The notes under the pieces were generated by a model, which made no database searches, was not told the DNA's origin, and saw only the letters and a program-made list of their open reading frames with translations. Of a DNA stretch of 34,942 bases, positions 6,761 to 14,586 are shown piece by piece. Source of the DNA: Corynebacterium otitidis ATCC 51513. Lineage in GTDB: Bacteria; Actinomycetota; Actinomycetes; Mycobacteriales; Mycobacteriaceae. The position numbers and the translations under genes are program-made. The stretch covers positions 1 to 34,942 of the forward strand of contig NZ_JH815195.1 of NCBI RefSeq assembly GCF_000296405.1. The letters are read 5' to 3'. Position 1 is the stretch's first letter. Each line of letters starts with the position of its first letter.

Positions 6761-7127
6761 GTGGGGAGCTAGCCGACACCAGCCGACAGGCTCGGTGGAA
6801 GTGCTAGCGGTTGGGGAAGCTTGCCGGTACGTGATTGGGGGCAGCGTGTGGGGCTTGTCCAGGAGGGACGACTGGGCAAGGAGTCAGTGCGAAGGGTGGG
6901 GCCAAAAGCGCGAAGAGGGCTTGAGCCTGACCATCGCTCGGGGGTTTCCCAGCGCGCAGTCCCCGATTACAGGGCCTCAAGTGCGGTAACCCTCGGCTGG
7001 TACGTCGTGCCTCCGGATCCGGCCCGTCCAGTTGCCTTCTGTGGGGCGTACTGGCTCTCGTGGGCCTCGTTGCTGGTGGCCGGGTGCCGGGTGTGTTGGC
7101 TCCCGTAGGGTCGGTTGGTTGGTTGTC

Positions 7128-7148
7128 GTTTGTCACTTCGTTTGCCAC
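7128..7148. repeat. Arm-type repeat, right end of element
   Basis: GTTTGTCAC then TTCGTTTGCCAC is the partner of 5861-5881 (19 of 21 identical). It lies 55 bp inside the right core repeat. Confidence 0.55.
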
Positions 7149-7158
7149 TGAGAGTTGT

Positions 7159-7202
7159 CCCGCTACCAGCAGTTTGTATCGCTGCTGGTGGCGGGGTTTT
7201 TT
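7159..7202 (+). terminator. Strong intrinsic terminator at the right end of the element
   Basis: The 14-bp stem CCCGCTACCAGCAG/CTGCTGGTGGCGGG (7159-7172 and 7182-7195, one T-G pair) with a 9-nt loop is followed by GTTTTTT. It works for plus-strand transcription, against the direction of tRNA-Lys, and implies a transcript leaving the element. No plausible plus-strand gene precedes it. Confidence 0.85.
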
Positions 7203-7203
7203 G

Positions 7204-7239
7204 GTGGGCCCTGCGGGGATCGAACCCGCGACCTTCGGA
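7204..7239. repeat. att-type direct repeat, right: within intact tRNA-Lys
   Basis: This is identical over 36 bp to 5695-5730 and coincides with the 3' half of tRNA-Lys. The element supplied this copy and so kept the tRNA functional. Confidence 0.85.
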
Positions 7240-7277
7240 TTAAAAGTCCGCAGCTCTACCAGCTGAGCTAAAGGCCC
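7205..7277 (-). tRNA. tRNA-Lys (TTT)
   Basis: The 73-nt cloverleaf has acceptor GGGCCTT/AGGGCCC with discriminator A, anticodon loop ACTTTTAAT (TTT) and T-loop GTTCGATCC. Unlike the four other tRNAs here, it is followed by an encoded CCA (7202-7204). Its 3' half is the right-hand att repeat, so both the 3' half and the CCA were probably supplied by the integrated element. A TAGGAT at 7314-7319 may be its -10. Confidence 0.96.
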
Positions 7278-7423
7278 CTGTCTCGCGGCGCGCCGAGCGC
7301 GCCACGCGGGCTCATCCTAGCGCGTCGCCGCGCGGCGGCCGCAACGCCTCTCCGGGCCCTGGGCCGGTTATCGCCTGATCGCGGCCCGGTTTCGGTTTGT
7401 CCGCCTTGCTTCCCGGGAGCACA

Positions 7424-8581
7424 ATGGCGTCGATGACCTTGCAGATCGGTTCCCACACGCTGTCCTCGCCGGTGGTTCTCGCGCCCATGGCCGGGGTGAC
7501 GAACATGCCGTTTCGCGTGCTGTGCCGCGAGATCGAGCGCCGCCTCACCGGCACGGTCTCGGGGCTGTATATCTGCGAGATGATCACCGCCCGCGCGCTC
7601 GTCGCGGGCAACGAGAAGACGCTCCACATGACGGCGTTCGCGCCCGAGGAGAACCCGCGCAGCCTGCAGCTCTACGCCGCGGACCCGGCGTTCGCCTACG
7701 AGGCTGCGCGCCGCGTCGTCGACGAGGACCGCGCCGACCACATCGACCTCAACTTCGGCTGCCCGGTGCCCAAGGTGACGAGGAAGGGCGGGGGTGCGGC
7801 GCTGCCCTACAAGCGGCGCCTCTACGGGAACCTCGTCGGGGCGGTCGTTCGCGCCACGGAGGGCACCGACATTCCGGTGACGGTGAAGTTCCGCATCGGC
7901 ATCGACGACGAGCACGAGACGTTCCTCGACGCGGGCCGCATCGCCGTCGAGGAGGGCGCCAAGGCAGTGACGCTCCACGGGCGCACGGCCGCGCAGCGCT
8001 ACTCGGGGGTCGCGGACTGGTCGGCGATCCGCCGGCTCAAGGAGGAGCTCTCCGGCACGGGCGTGCCGGTTTTGGGCAACGGCGACATCTTCGCCGCGGA
8101 TGACGCCGCCCGCATGATGGCGGCGACCGGCTGCGACGGGGTGGTCGTGGGCCGCGGCTGCCTGGGCCGCCCCTGGCTCTTCGCGCAGCTGGGTGCGCAG
8201 CTGCGGGGCGAGCCGATCCCGCCCGAGCCGACACTCGGCGAGGTGTGCTCGATCATCGTCCGCCACGCGGAGCTGCTCGCCGCGCACGAGGGCGAGGACC
8301 ACGCGGCGAAAGACATCCGCAAGCACGTGGGCTGGTACATGCGCGGCTTCCCCGTCGGCGGGGAGGTGCGCCGCCAGCTCTCGACGATCGACTCGCTCAA
8401 GGCGCTTAAGGAGGTGCTGGCGCCGTGGCGCGACAGCGACGCCCGCGCCGAGCGCCCCGACGACCCGCGCGGCAGGCAGGGCTCCGCGAAGAGGGTCGCG
8501 CTGCCCGAGGGCTGGCTCGACGACCCGGAGGACGAGACCGTCCCCGTCGGCGCGGACGCCGACGGGGGCAGCGGAGGCTAG
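7424..8581 (+). CDS. dus: tRNA-dihydrouridine synthase (Dus family)
   Basis: This 385-residue cytoplasmic flavoenzyme reduces uridine to dihydrouridine in tRNA D-loops using NADPH. The N-terminal FMN-binding TIM barrel starts at VVLAPMAGVTNMPFR, and the catalytic Cys is in LNFGCPVPKVTRKGGG (Cys113). VTVKFRIGID and LHGRTAAQRYSG are further family motifs, and a helical tRNA-binding domain follows. It is closest to the DusB type. The ATG at 7424 starts just before the conserved barrel; the ATG at 7433 is an alternative. The acidic glycine-rich C terminus looks unstructured. The gene is 21 bp upstream of phoU. Confidence 0.95.
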   Translation: MASMTLQIGSHTLSSPVVLAPMAGVTNMPFRVLCREIERRLTGTVSGLYICEMITARALVAGNEKTLHMTAFAPEENPRSLQLYAADPAFAYEAARRVVDEDRADHIDLNFGCPVPKVTRKGGGAALPYKRRLYGNLVGAVVRATEGTDIPVTVKFRIGIDDEHETFLDAGRIAVEEGAKAVTLHGRTAAQRYSGVADWSAIRRLKEELSGTGVPVLGNGDIFAADDAARMMAATGCDGVVVGRGCLGRPWLFAQLGAQLRGEPIPPEPTLGEVCSIIVRHAELLAAHEGEDHAAKDIRKHVGWYMRGFPVGGEVRRQLSTIDSLKALKEVLAPWRDSDARAERPDDPRGRQGSAKRVALPEGWLDDPEDETVPVGADADGGSGG

Positions 8582-8589
8582 CCCCGGCG

Positions 8590-8595
8590 TATAGT
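8590..8595 (+). promoter_or_regulatory. -10 element for leaderless phoU transcript
   Basis: TATAGT is followed by exactly 7 nt and then the phoU ATG at 8603. There is no Shine-Dalgarno sequence. This is among the best leaderless promoter candidates in the window. Confidence 0.6.
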
Positions 8596-8602
8596 GAGCC
8601 CC

Positions 8603-9283
8603 ATGCGAACGCTCTTTCGCGACAATTTGGATTCCTTCGCGCGCGGCCTCATCGAGCTCTGCGACCTCGTGCGCGACCTGCTCGACCGCGCGTCCGTGGC
8701 GCTCATCGAGTCGCACCTCGGGGACGCGGAGGAGGCGCTCACCATCGACGGCCGGCTCCGCGGCCTGGTGGAGCGCTCCGAGGCGCAGGCCATCGAGCTG
8801 CTCGTGCTCGAGGGGCCGGTGGCCCGCGATCTTCGGCAGGTGATCTCGTCCATCTACATCGTCGAGGACCTCAACCGCATGGCGACCCTGGCGGTGCACA
8901 TCGCCACGACGGCGCGCAGCCGCCACCCGCGCGCGGTGCTGCCCGAGGAGTTCCGCGACGACTTCGTCTCCCTGGCGGCGACGAGCAAGGACATGGTCGA
9001 CACGGTGCGGCGCCTGCTGGCGGAGCCGGACCCGGACACGGCCGCGGAGCTCGACCGGGAGGACGACGCGGCCGACGAGACGCACGACTCGGTCATGGCG
9101 CGCCTCGCCGAGGCCGAGGGTGTCACACCGCAGGAGGTCATCGACGTCACGCTTATTGGCCGCTACTACGAGCGCTTCGCGGACCACTGCGTCAACGTCG
9201 CCTCGCGGATCATCTACCTCACCACCGGGGAGCGCAGCGAGGACTACCTACGCGACACGGAGGACGAGGAATCCGAGGACTAG
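8603..9283 (+). CDS. phoU: Phosphate transport system regulator PhoU
   Basis: This 226-residue cytoplasmic all-helical protein has two PhoU repeats. In other bacteria PhoU links the Pst transporter to the phosphate two-component system and down-regulates uptake when phosphate is sufficient. Both repeats show the acidic metal-binding pattern (ALTIDGRLRGLVERSEAQAIELL in the first, AAELDREDDAADETHDSVMARL in the second). The tail is strongly acidic. An in-frame GTG at 8594 overlaps the -10 element, so the ATG at 8603 is chosen. It is convergent with pstB, which shares a bidirectional terminator. Confidence 0.95.
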   Translation: MRTLFRDNLDSFARGLIELCDLVRDLLDRASVALIESHLGDAEEALTIDGRLRGLVERSEAQAIELLVLEGPVARDLRQVISSIYIVEDLNRMATLAVHIATTARSRHPRAVLPEEFRDDFVSLAATSKDMVDTVRRLLAEPDPDTAAELDREDDAADETHDSVMARLAEAEGVTPQEVIDVTLIGRYYERFADHCVNVASRIIYLTTGERSEDYLRDTEDEESED

Positions 9284-9311
9284 GCCCCACAGGCCCTCCC
9301 TACACGACGAC

Positions 9312-9351
9312 GAGGCGCCCGGCCCCACCAGGAGTGGGTTCCGGGCGCCTC
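9312..9351. terminator. Bidirectional stem-loop between phoU and pstB
   Basis: An 11-bp perfect stem GAGGCGCCCGG/CCGGGCGCCTC encloses a second small stem (CCCAC/GTGGG). It lies between convergent genes. Neither side has a long U-run. Confidence 0.65.
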
Positions 9352-9373
9352 CGCGCGTGTGAGGGGTCCGGGC

Positions 9374-10147
9374 CTAGCCGAAGCGGCCGGCGATGTAGTC
9401 CTCGGTCTCCTTGCGGTTGGGGTTCTCGAAGATCTGCCGGGTCGGGCCGACCTCGACGAGGCGGCCGGGCTTGCCGGTGGCCTCGAGGGAGAAGAACGCC
9501 GTCTGGTCCGACACGCGCGCGGCCTGCTGCATGTTGTGCGTGACGATGACGATCGTGAAGCGCTCCTTGAGCTCGTGGATGAGGTCCTCGACCGCGAGCG
9601 TGGAGATCGGGTCGAGCGCCGAGCAGGGCTCGTCCATGAGGAGCACCTCGGGCTCGACGGCGGTGGCGCGCGCGATGCACAGGCGCTGCTGCTGCCCGCC
9701 GGAGAGCCCGCCGCCGGGCCGGTCGAGGCGGTCCTTGACCTCGTCCCAGAGGTTCGCGCCGCGCAGCGCGCGCTCGGCGGCCTCGTCGAGCTTCTTCTTG
9801 TTCTTCTCGCCCGCGAGCTTAAGCCCCGCGACGACGTTGTCGCGGATCGACATCGTCGGGAACGGGTTGGCCTTCTGGAAGACCATGCCCACGCTGGAGC
9901 GCACGGCGACCGGGTCGACCTTGGGGGCGTAGATGTTGTGCCCGTCTAAGAGGATCTCCCCGGAGACCGACGCGCCCGGGGTGATCTCGTGGATCCGGTT
10001 GAGGGTGCGCAGCACCGTCGACTTCCCGCAGCCGGAGGGGCCGATGAACGCCGTCACCGAGCGGGCCGGCACGTTGAGGTTGACGTCCTGCACGGCGTGG
10101 AAGTCGCCGTAGTAGATGTTGACGTCCTTGAGGCTGAGCTTGTCCAT
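9374..10147 (-). CDS. pstB: Phosphate ABC transporter ATP-binding protein PstB
   Basis: This 257-residue ATPase of the PstSCAB phosphate importer acts at the inner face of the membrane. It has Walker [10 protein letters not shown] (36-44), the signature [14 protein letters not shown], Walker [14 protein letters not shown] and the switch His in [11 protein letters not shown]. The ATG at 10147 has AGGAAC just upstream. It is the last gene of pstS-pstC-pstA-pstB on the minus strand, 26 bp after pstA. Confidence 0.98.
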   Translation of the reverse strand: MDKLSLKDVNIYYGDFHAVQDVNLNVPARSVTAFIGPSGCGKSTVLRTLNRIHEITPGASVSGEILLDGHNIYAPKVDPVAVRSSVGMVFQKANPFPTMSIRDNVVAGLKLAGEKNKKKLDEAAERALRGANLWDEVKDRLDRPGGGLSGGQQQRLCIARATAVEPEVLLMDEPCSALDPISTLAVEDLIHELKERFTIVIVTHNMQQAARVSDQTAFFSLEATGKPGRLVEVGPTRQIFENPNRKETEDYIAGRFG

Positions 10148-10173
10148 GTTCCTGCTACTCCCCTGGGTGTTGG

Positions 10174-11103
10174 CTATTTCTTCGGCGAGAACCGGGCGGA
10201 GATGATCCGGGCCGCCACGTTGAGGATGACGATGATGAGCACGAGGGTCAGCGCCGCGCCCCACAGCTTCTCGAGGGTGGGCTCCGCGGTGCCGGCCTTG
10301 TACATGTCGAGCATCATGAGCGGCAGCGAGGACTGCGACCCGTTGAGCGGGTCCCAGTTGATGGACTGCGTGGAGCCCACGAGGATGAGCACCGGCGCGG
10401 ACTCGCCCATGACGCGGGCGATGGCGAGCATGATGCCGGTGACGATGCCGGAGATGCACGTCGGCAAAACGATCTTGAGGATCGTCTTCCACTTCGGCAC
10501 GCCGAGCGCGTAGGACGCCTCGCGGAGGTCCTGCGGCACGATGCGCAGCATCTCCTCGGTGTTGCGCACGATGACCGGCACCATGAGCAGCACGAGCGCG
10601 AGCGCGACGGCCATGCCCGAGCGGTTGAAGCCGAAGAGCACGATCCACAGCGAGTAAATGAACAGCGCCGCGACGATCGAGGGCACGCCGGTGAGGATGT
10701 CGACCATGAAGGTCGTGGCCTTGCCGAGCTTGCTGTCCTTCGAGGCGTACTCGACGAGGTAGATCGCGGTGAGCACCCCGATCGGGATGGAGATCGCCGA
10801 GCAGATGAGCGTCTGCACGAGCGTGCCGACGATCGCGTGGAGCGCGCCGCCGCCGGCCTCCTGGTAGAGGACGCCGCGCTGCGACTTCGTCCACCAGTCG
10901 GCGTCGACGATCGCGGGGAACCCGCGGGTAATGACGGTGTAGAGCACCCAGACCAGCGGTATGAGCGCGAGCCCCATCGCGATGTAGACGACGACGGTGG
11001 CGACGACGTTCTTCGTGCGCCGGCCGGTGGACAGGCCGCCCGTGGTGAGCGCCTCGCCGGTGTCCTCGGCGGGGGCGGGTGCGGTCTCTGCGGTGTGAGA
11101 CAT
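10174..11103 (-). CDS. pstA: Phosphate ABC transporter permease PstA
   Basis: This 309-residue integral membrane subunit forms the phosphate channel together with PstC. After a polar N-terminal tail there are about six hydrophobic segments (starting [21 protein letters not shown]). The cytoplasmic EAA loop that docks on PstB is [19 protein letters not shown]. It lies 17 bp after pstC. Confidence 0.97.
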   Translation of the reverse strand: MSHTAETAPAPAEDTGEALTTGGLSTGRRTKNVVATVVVYIAMGLALIPLVWVLYTVITRGFPAIVDADWWTKSQRGVLYQEAGGGALHAIVGTLVQTLICSAISIPIGVLTAIYLVEYASKDSKLGKATTFMVDILTGVPSIVAALFIYSLWIVLFGFNRSGMAVALALVLLMVPVIVRNTEEMLRIVPQDLREASYALGVPKWKTILKIVLPTCISGIVTGIMLAIARVMGESAPVLILVGSTQSINWDPLNGSQSSLPLMMLDMYKAGTAEPTLEKLWGAALTLVLIIVILNVAARIISARFSPKK

Positions 11104-11120
11104 CGGGTCGTCCTCCCTTT

Positions 11121-12131
11121 TTACTTCTTCGCCACGAGGGCTCGGGCGATCGAGTTGACCGCGAACGTGAGGATGAAGAGCACCAGGCCGGCGGCGATGT
11201 ACGCGCCGGCGGAGATGTCGTTGTTGAACTCGGGCGCGGCGTTCGCGATCGCCGTCGCGAAGGTCGTGCCGCCGTCGAGCAGCGAGAACCGGAACTCCGA
11301 GGACGGGGAGACGACCATGTAGAGCGCCATCGTCTCGCCGAGCGCGCGGCCAAGGCCGAGCATCGAGCCGGAGATGTAGCCGGAGAGCCCGAAGGGCAGC
11401 ACCGTCATGCGCACGACCTCCCAGCGGGTCGCGCCGAGCGCGAGCGCCGCCTCGATCTGGGCGGGCGGGGTCTGGACGAACACCTCGCGGGCGGTGGCGG
11501 CGATGATCGGGAGGATCATCACGGCCAACACGATGCCGCCGGTGAAGATGTTGCGGCCCGTCGCGAACGACGGCGAGTTGTCGTAGGTGGCGAAGAGGAA
11601 GAACCAGCCGAGGTGCTCCTCGAGCCACGCGTAGAAGTTCGACAGCGCGGGGCCGAGCACCTGCCAGCCCCACAGGCCGTAGACGATCGAAGGCACCGCG
11701 GCGAGGATGTCGACCAGGTAGCCGAGCGGGCGCACCGCGCGCTTCGGGGCGTAGTTCGACAGGAAGATCGCCACGCCCAGCGCGACCGGCATGGCGATGA
11801 CGAGCGCCACGATCGAGATGAGCACCGTCACCCCGAGGAGGTTGGGGATGCCGAACTGCATCTCGTCGAGGTTCGAGGTCTGCCACTGGCCGGTGAAGGT
11901 GAGGAAGCCCCACAGGCCGTCCTCGTTGCGGGCGAGCGCCGGGACGGCCCGCCAGAGGAGGAACAGGCCGATCGCCGCGACGAGCACGACGATGAGCGCG
12001 CCCGCGCCGGTCGACAGCGTCGACGAGATGACGTCGCCGGGGCGGCGCTTGGCCGTGCCGGACGGGTTGGTGGGAGTGTCCTCCGGCGCCGGCGAGGTCG
12101 TCACCGTTGCGGTGGGCTCGCTGTTAGCCAT
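11121..12131 (-). CDS. pstC: Phosphate ABC transporter permease PstC
   Basis: This 336-residue integral membrane subunit is the second channel protein of the phosphate importer. An N-terminal Thr/Pro-rich cytoplasmic tail precedes about six membrane segments (first around [17 protein letters not shown]). The EAA loop reads [20 protein letters not shown]. The start is ATG at 12131. A strong stem-loop lies in the 106-bp gap behind pstS. Confidence 0.97.
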   Translation of the reverse strand: MANSEPTATVTTSPAPEDTPTNPSGTAKRRPGDVISSTLSTGAGALIVVLVAAIGLFLLWRAVPALARNEDGLWGFLTFTGQWQTSNLDEMQFGIPNLLGVTVLISIVALVIAMPVALGVAIFLSNYAPKRAVRPLGYLVDILAAVPSIVYGLWGWQVLGPALSNFYAWLEEHLGWFFLFATYDNSPSFATGRNIFTGGIVLAVMILPIIAATAREVFVQTPPAQIEAALALGATRWEVVRMTVLPFGLSGYISGSMLGLGRALGETMALYMVVSPSSEFRFSLLDGGTTFATAIANAAPEFNNDISAGAYIAAGLVLFILTFAVNSIARALVAKK

Positions 12132-12179
12132 GACGCGTGCTCCTTATTGAAGTTGTTGTCACAAGGCGTTCACGCCCGA

Positions 12180-12212
12180 CTGCCCGCCGCGGGTCGAGCC
12201 TGCGGCGGGCAG
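12180..12212 (-). other. pstS-pstC intercistronic stem-loop
   Basis: An 11-bp perfect stem CTGCCCGCCGC/GCGGCGGGCAG surrounds an 11-nt loop, with no U-run after it. It may protect the 3' end of pstS mRNA or attenuate read-through, giving more binding protein than permease. The effect is inferred. Confidence 0.55.
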
Positions 12213-12237
12213 GGGCGGAGGAATGAGGGCCCGGAGG

Positions 12238-13347
12238 CTACTGGATCTCCGAGATGGCGGTGGCGAGCCGGTCGTAGTGCGCGGAGCCGGTCTCGACGGG
12301 GATGAACCCGGCGGAAAGGTAGGCGTCCTCCTGCTGGGTCTCGAGGGAGGTCTCGAGGAACTCCTTGAGCAGGTCGGCGGTGCCCTCCGGGTCGTCGGCG
12401 TTGGTGTAGTCCGAGCAGACGATCTCGTAGGTGGTGAGGACGAGCGGGTAGGCGCCCTCCTCGTTCATGGCGAAGAGCGCCTCGGAGTCGACGACCATGT
12501 CGTTGCCCTCGCCGGCGAACTCGACGTTGTCGAGCGCGGTGTTCACGGTCTCGGAGGACAGCTCGGTCGCCCCGGAGCCGAAGTCGATGTTGGCGATGCC
12601 GAGGTCGTTGTCGGTGGCGAAGCCGGCCTCGACGTAGGTGATCGCGCCCGGGGTCTGGGCGACCTCGGTGGCGACGCCGGCGGAGCCGTTCGCGCCGGAG
12701 CCGACCTCGGTCGGGAACGCCTTGCCGGAGCCCTCCCACTGCTCGGGGGCGGTGGCAGAGAGGAACTTCTGGAAGTTGTCGGAGGTGCCCGACTCGTCCG
12801 AGCGGTAGACCACCTGGATGCCCTCGTCGGGCAGCTCGACGCCCTCGTTCTCGGCGGCGATGGCCTCGTCGTTCCAGTTGGTGATGTCGCCGTTGAAGAT
12901 GCGCGCGACGGTCTCGGTGGAGAGGTTGAGCTCGTCGACCCCGTCGAGGTTGAAGGCGATCGCGACCGGGCCGATGACGAACGGCAGGTGCCACGCGTCG
13001 GCGCCGCCGCAGCGGTCCTGCGCGTCGGCGGCCTCCTCCTCGTCGAGCGGGGAGTCGGAGCCCGCGAAGTTGACCTGGCCGCCGATGAAGTTGCTCACGC
13101 CCGAGCCCGAGCCCGAGGCGGTGTAGGAGACGTCGGCGTTGGAGTTCGCCTCGCCGTAGCGCTGGATGAACAGGTCGATGGCGTTCTGCTGGGAGGAGGC
13201 GCCCTCGCCGACGAGGTTGCCGCTGGCGCCGGAGTCCTGGTCCTGGCCGTCGGCGGCGTTGTCCTCCGCGCCCTCCTCACAGGCGGTCAGGGCGGTGGCG
13301 CTGGCCAGCACGATGGTCGCGATCCCGGCGTAGCGCTTCATAGACAT
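12238..13347 (-). CDS. pstS: Periplasmic phosphate-binding lipoprotein PstS
   Basis: This 369-residue lipoprotein captures phosphate outside the membrane and delivers it to PstCA. A short signal peptide ends in lipobox LTAC (Cys23). Phosphate-contacting segments are EGASSQQ, FAGSDSPL and YRSDESGTSDNF. The mature protein is very acidic and starts with a Gly/Asp/Gln-rich linker. ATG 13347 has AAAGGA 12 nt upstream; ATG 13341 and TTG 13353 are alternatives that would leave the signal peptide intact. It is the first gene of the pst operon, normally induced by phosphate starvation. Confidence 0.96.
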   Translation of the reverse strand: MSMKRYAGIATIVLASATALTACEEGAEDNAADGQDQDSGASGNLVGEGASSQQNAIDLFIQRYGEANSNADVSYTASGSGSGVSNFIGGQVNFAGSDSPLDEEEAADAQDRCGGADAWHLPFVIGPVAIAFNLDGVDELNLSTETVARIFNGDITNWNDEAIAAENEGVELPDEGIQVVYRSDESGTSDNFQKFLSATAPEQWEGSGKAFPTEVGSGANGSAGVATEVAQTPGAITYVEAGFATDNDLGIANIDFGSGATELSSETVNTALDNVEFAGEGNDMVVDSEALFAMNEEGAYPLVLTTYEIVCSDYTNADDPEGTADLLKEFLETSLETQQEDAYLSAGFIPVETGSAHYDRLATAISEIQ

Positions 13348-13633
13348 AGTCAAGGGTGTTCCTTTCGGAAAAGCAGCGAAACACAGTCTCCCCGCCGCGT
13401 CGGGCGGGTGCGCCCCCGGCGTGGGGGCGCGGTAGTGGTGCGCGGCGCCACTTCGCCTGCCGCACTGCCCAGGAAGATAAGGAGGCCACTAGACTTATCC
13501 GCGAATGTTGCGTGAATGGCGAGTTACGGCACGGCAGATTTTCGACAACACCCCAGGTAGGGCGGGCATTTTCCGCCTTACAGGTGACTTAGATTACTTT
13601 GCGTGGCAACGGGTTTCCGGCTGTCAGCCCCGC
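13348..13633. promoter_or_regulatory. Upstream region of pstS
   Basis: This 286-bp gap lies between pstS and mshD, both on the minus strand. It contains a pstS ribosome binding site (AAAGGA, 13360-13365) and GC-rich inverted repeats. On the plus strand GTGAA and GTTAC occur with an 11-nt period at about 13511-13526, loosely like the direct-repeat sites of phosphate response regulators. I could not fix a promoter. Confidence 0.35.
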
Positions 13634-14572
13634 TTAAGCGCCCCGGTAGACGACGTGGCGCTCGGCGACCTCGAAGCCGGCGTGCTCGTAGGAGCGCACC
13701 GCGGCCTCGTTGTCGTTCTCGACGTAGAGGATCACCGACTCGGCTCCCCGCTCACCCAGGCGCCGCAGCCCGGCGCGCAGCAGCCCGCCGGAGAGCCCCC
13801 GCCCGCGGTGCGCGGCGGCGAGCCCGATGACGTAGACCTCCCCGATCTGAGCCTCCGGCCCGCCGCCGGGCCGGGGCTCGGAGCCGTGCCACTTGAGCCA
13901 GTGGAAGCCCGCGAGCTCGTCGCCCTCGTAGAGGAAGAGCACGTCCTTGTCGCTGAACCACTCGGGCTCCATCGCCCGCTCGAGGTCGGCTTGAGACCAG
14001 CCGCCCTGCTCGGGGTGCCAGGAGAACGCGTCGTTGTTCGCCGCGAGCCAGTCGGACAGCACCTGCTCGCGCCCGAAGCGGCCCGCCGCCTCGGGCAGGT
14101 TGAGCACCTCGTAGCCGTCGGGCAGCCCGGGCTCCGTCCCCAGCTGATCGTTAAGGGCCGCCCCGGCGAGCTCCATGACGAGGAGCTCGCGCACTGGTTT
14201 AAACCCGTTGGCCTCGGCGAGCTGGCGGGCCTCGGGCAGCGCGCCGTGCGCCCAGAAGCCCACGGGCGCGCCGGCGAGCTCCCCCACTCGCTCGATGAGC
14301 GCCTGGCCCACGCCGCGGCCGCGGGCGCCGGGGGCGACGGCGAGCTCCGCCTCGGGCCCCTCGCCCGGCGCGAGCGCGGCCAACCCCACGAGCTCGCCGC
14401 CCTCGCGGGCGAGGACGTGGCGGTGCCCGGCGCGGGGGTCGCTCAGGCCGCGCTCGAACGCTTCGGAGAGCGCGGCGACGCCGTCGGCGTCGCGCACGGT
14501 CTCTAAGAGCCCGCGCGCGGCGGCGGCGAGCTCGTCGGGGGCGTCGTAGAGGTTCTCCTCGGCAAGCTTCAT
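13634..14572 (-). CDS. mshD: Mycothiol synthase MshD
   Basis: This 312-residue cytoplasmic enzyme acetylates Cys-GlcN-inositol with acetyl-CoA, the last step of mycothiol synthesis. It has two GNAT domains. The N-terminal one carries AVAPGARGRGVGQALIERV, and the C-terminal active one carries EVYVIGLAAAHRGRGLSGGLLRAGLRRL and VILYVENDNEAAVRSYEHAGFEV. Mycothiol is restricted to Actinobacteria, which supports the host assignment. The start is ATG at 14572 with TAGGCT eight nt upstream, so the transcript is probably leaderless. Confidence 0.96.
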   Translation of the reverse strand: MKLAEENLYDAPDELAAAARGLLETVRDADGVAALSEAFERGLSDPRAGHRHVLAREGGELVGLAALAPGEGPEAELAVAPGARGRGVGQALIERVGELAGAPVGFWAHGALPEARQLAEANGFKPVRELLVMELAGAALNDQLGTEPGLPDGYEVLNLPEAAGRFGREQVLSDWLAANNDAFSWHPEQGGWSQADLERAMEPEWFSDKDVLFLYEGDELAGFHWLKWHGSEPRPGGGPEAQIGEVYVIGLAAAHRGRGLSGGLLRAGLRRLGERGAESVILYVENDNEAAVRSYEHAGFEVAERHVVYRGA

Positions 14573-14580
14573 GCCCGCCC

Positions 14581-14586
14581 AGCCTA
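14581..14586 (-). promoter_or_regulatory. -10 element for leaderless mshD transcript
   Basis: TAGGCT on the minus strand lies 8 nt before the mshD ATG. It overlaps the stop region of the upstream kinase gene. Confidence 0.45.

Larger units (their letters stand above)
5731..7203. mobile_element. Cryptic element or remnant integrated at tRNA-Lys, no recognisable gene
   Basis: About 1.47 kb lie between the 36-bp tRNA-Lys repeats. All open frames are short, overlap in conflicting directions and match no family I recognise; no integrase, excisionase or replication protein is visible. The composition varies from GC-rich hairpin DNA (6021-6057, 6657-6760) to an AT-richer block (about 6160-6500), unlike the flanking chromosome. 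Features seen are arm-type repeats near each end, several perfect palindromes, a repeated CAACTCTG, a 50-nt compound hairpin and a strong plus-strand terminator at the right end. It may be a decayed element, a minimal cis-mobilised element, or the host of a small RNA. The integration reading is well supported; any function is unknown. Confidence 0.75.

Noticed and set aside
5900..7148. Several 60-115-codon frames in the tRNA-Lys element as small genes
   Set aside because: They overlap one another in different frames and strands, lack ribosome binding sites, cross the hairpins and have Pro/Arg-rich translations typical of non-coding GC-rich DNA.
9374..11353. A 659-codon frame that appears to fuse pstB with the pstA region
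   Set aside because: Only the 3' part from 10147 down is real PstB. The upstream part reads pstA in the wrong frame and has the Arg/His-rich composition of a shadow.
13511..13526. GTGAA and GTTAC with an 11-nt period upstream of pstS as a phosphate-regulator box
   Set aside because: The match is too loose, and I do not recall the consensus precisely enough to call it a site.
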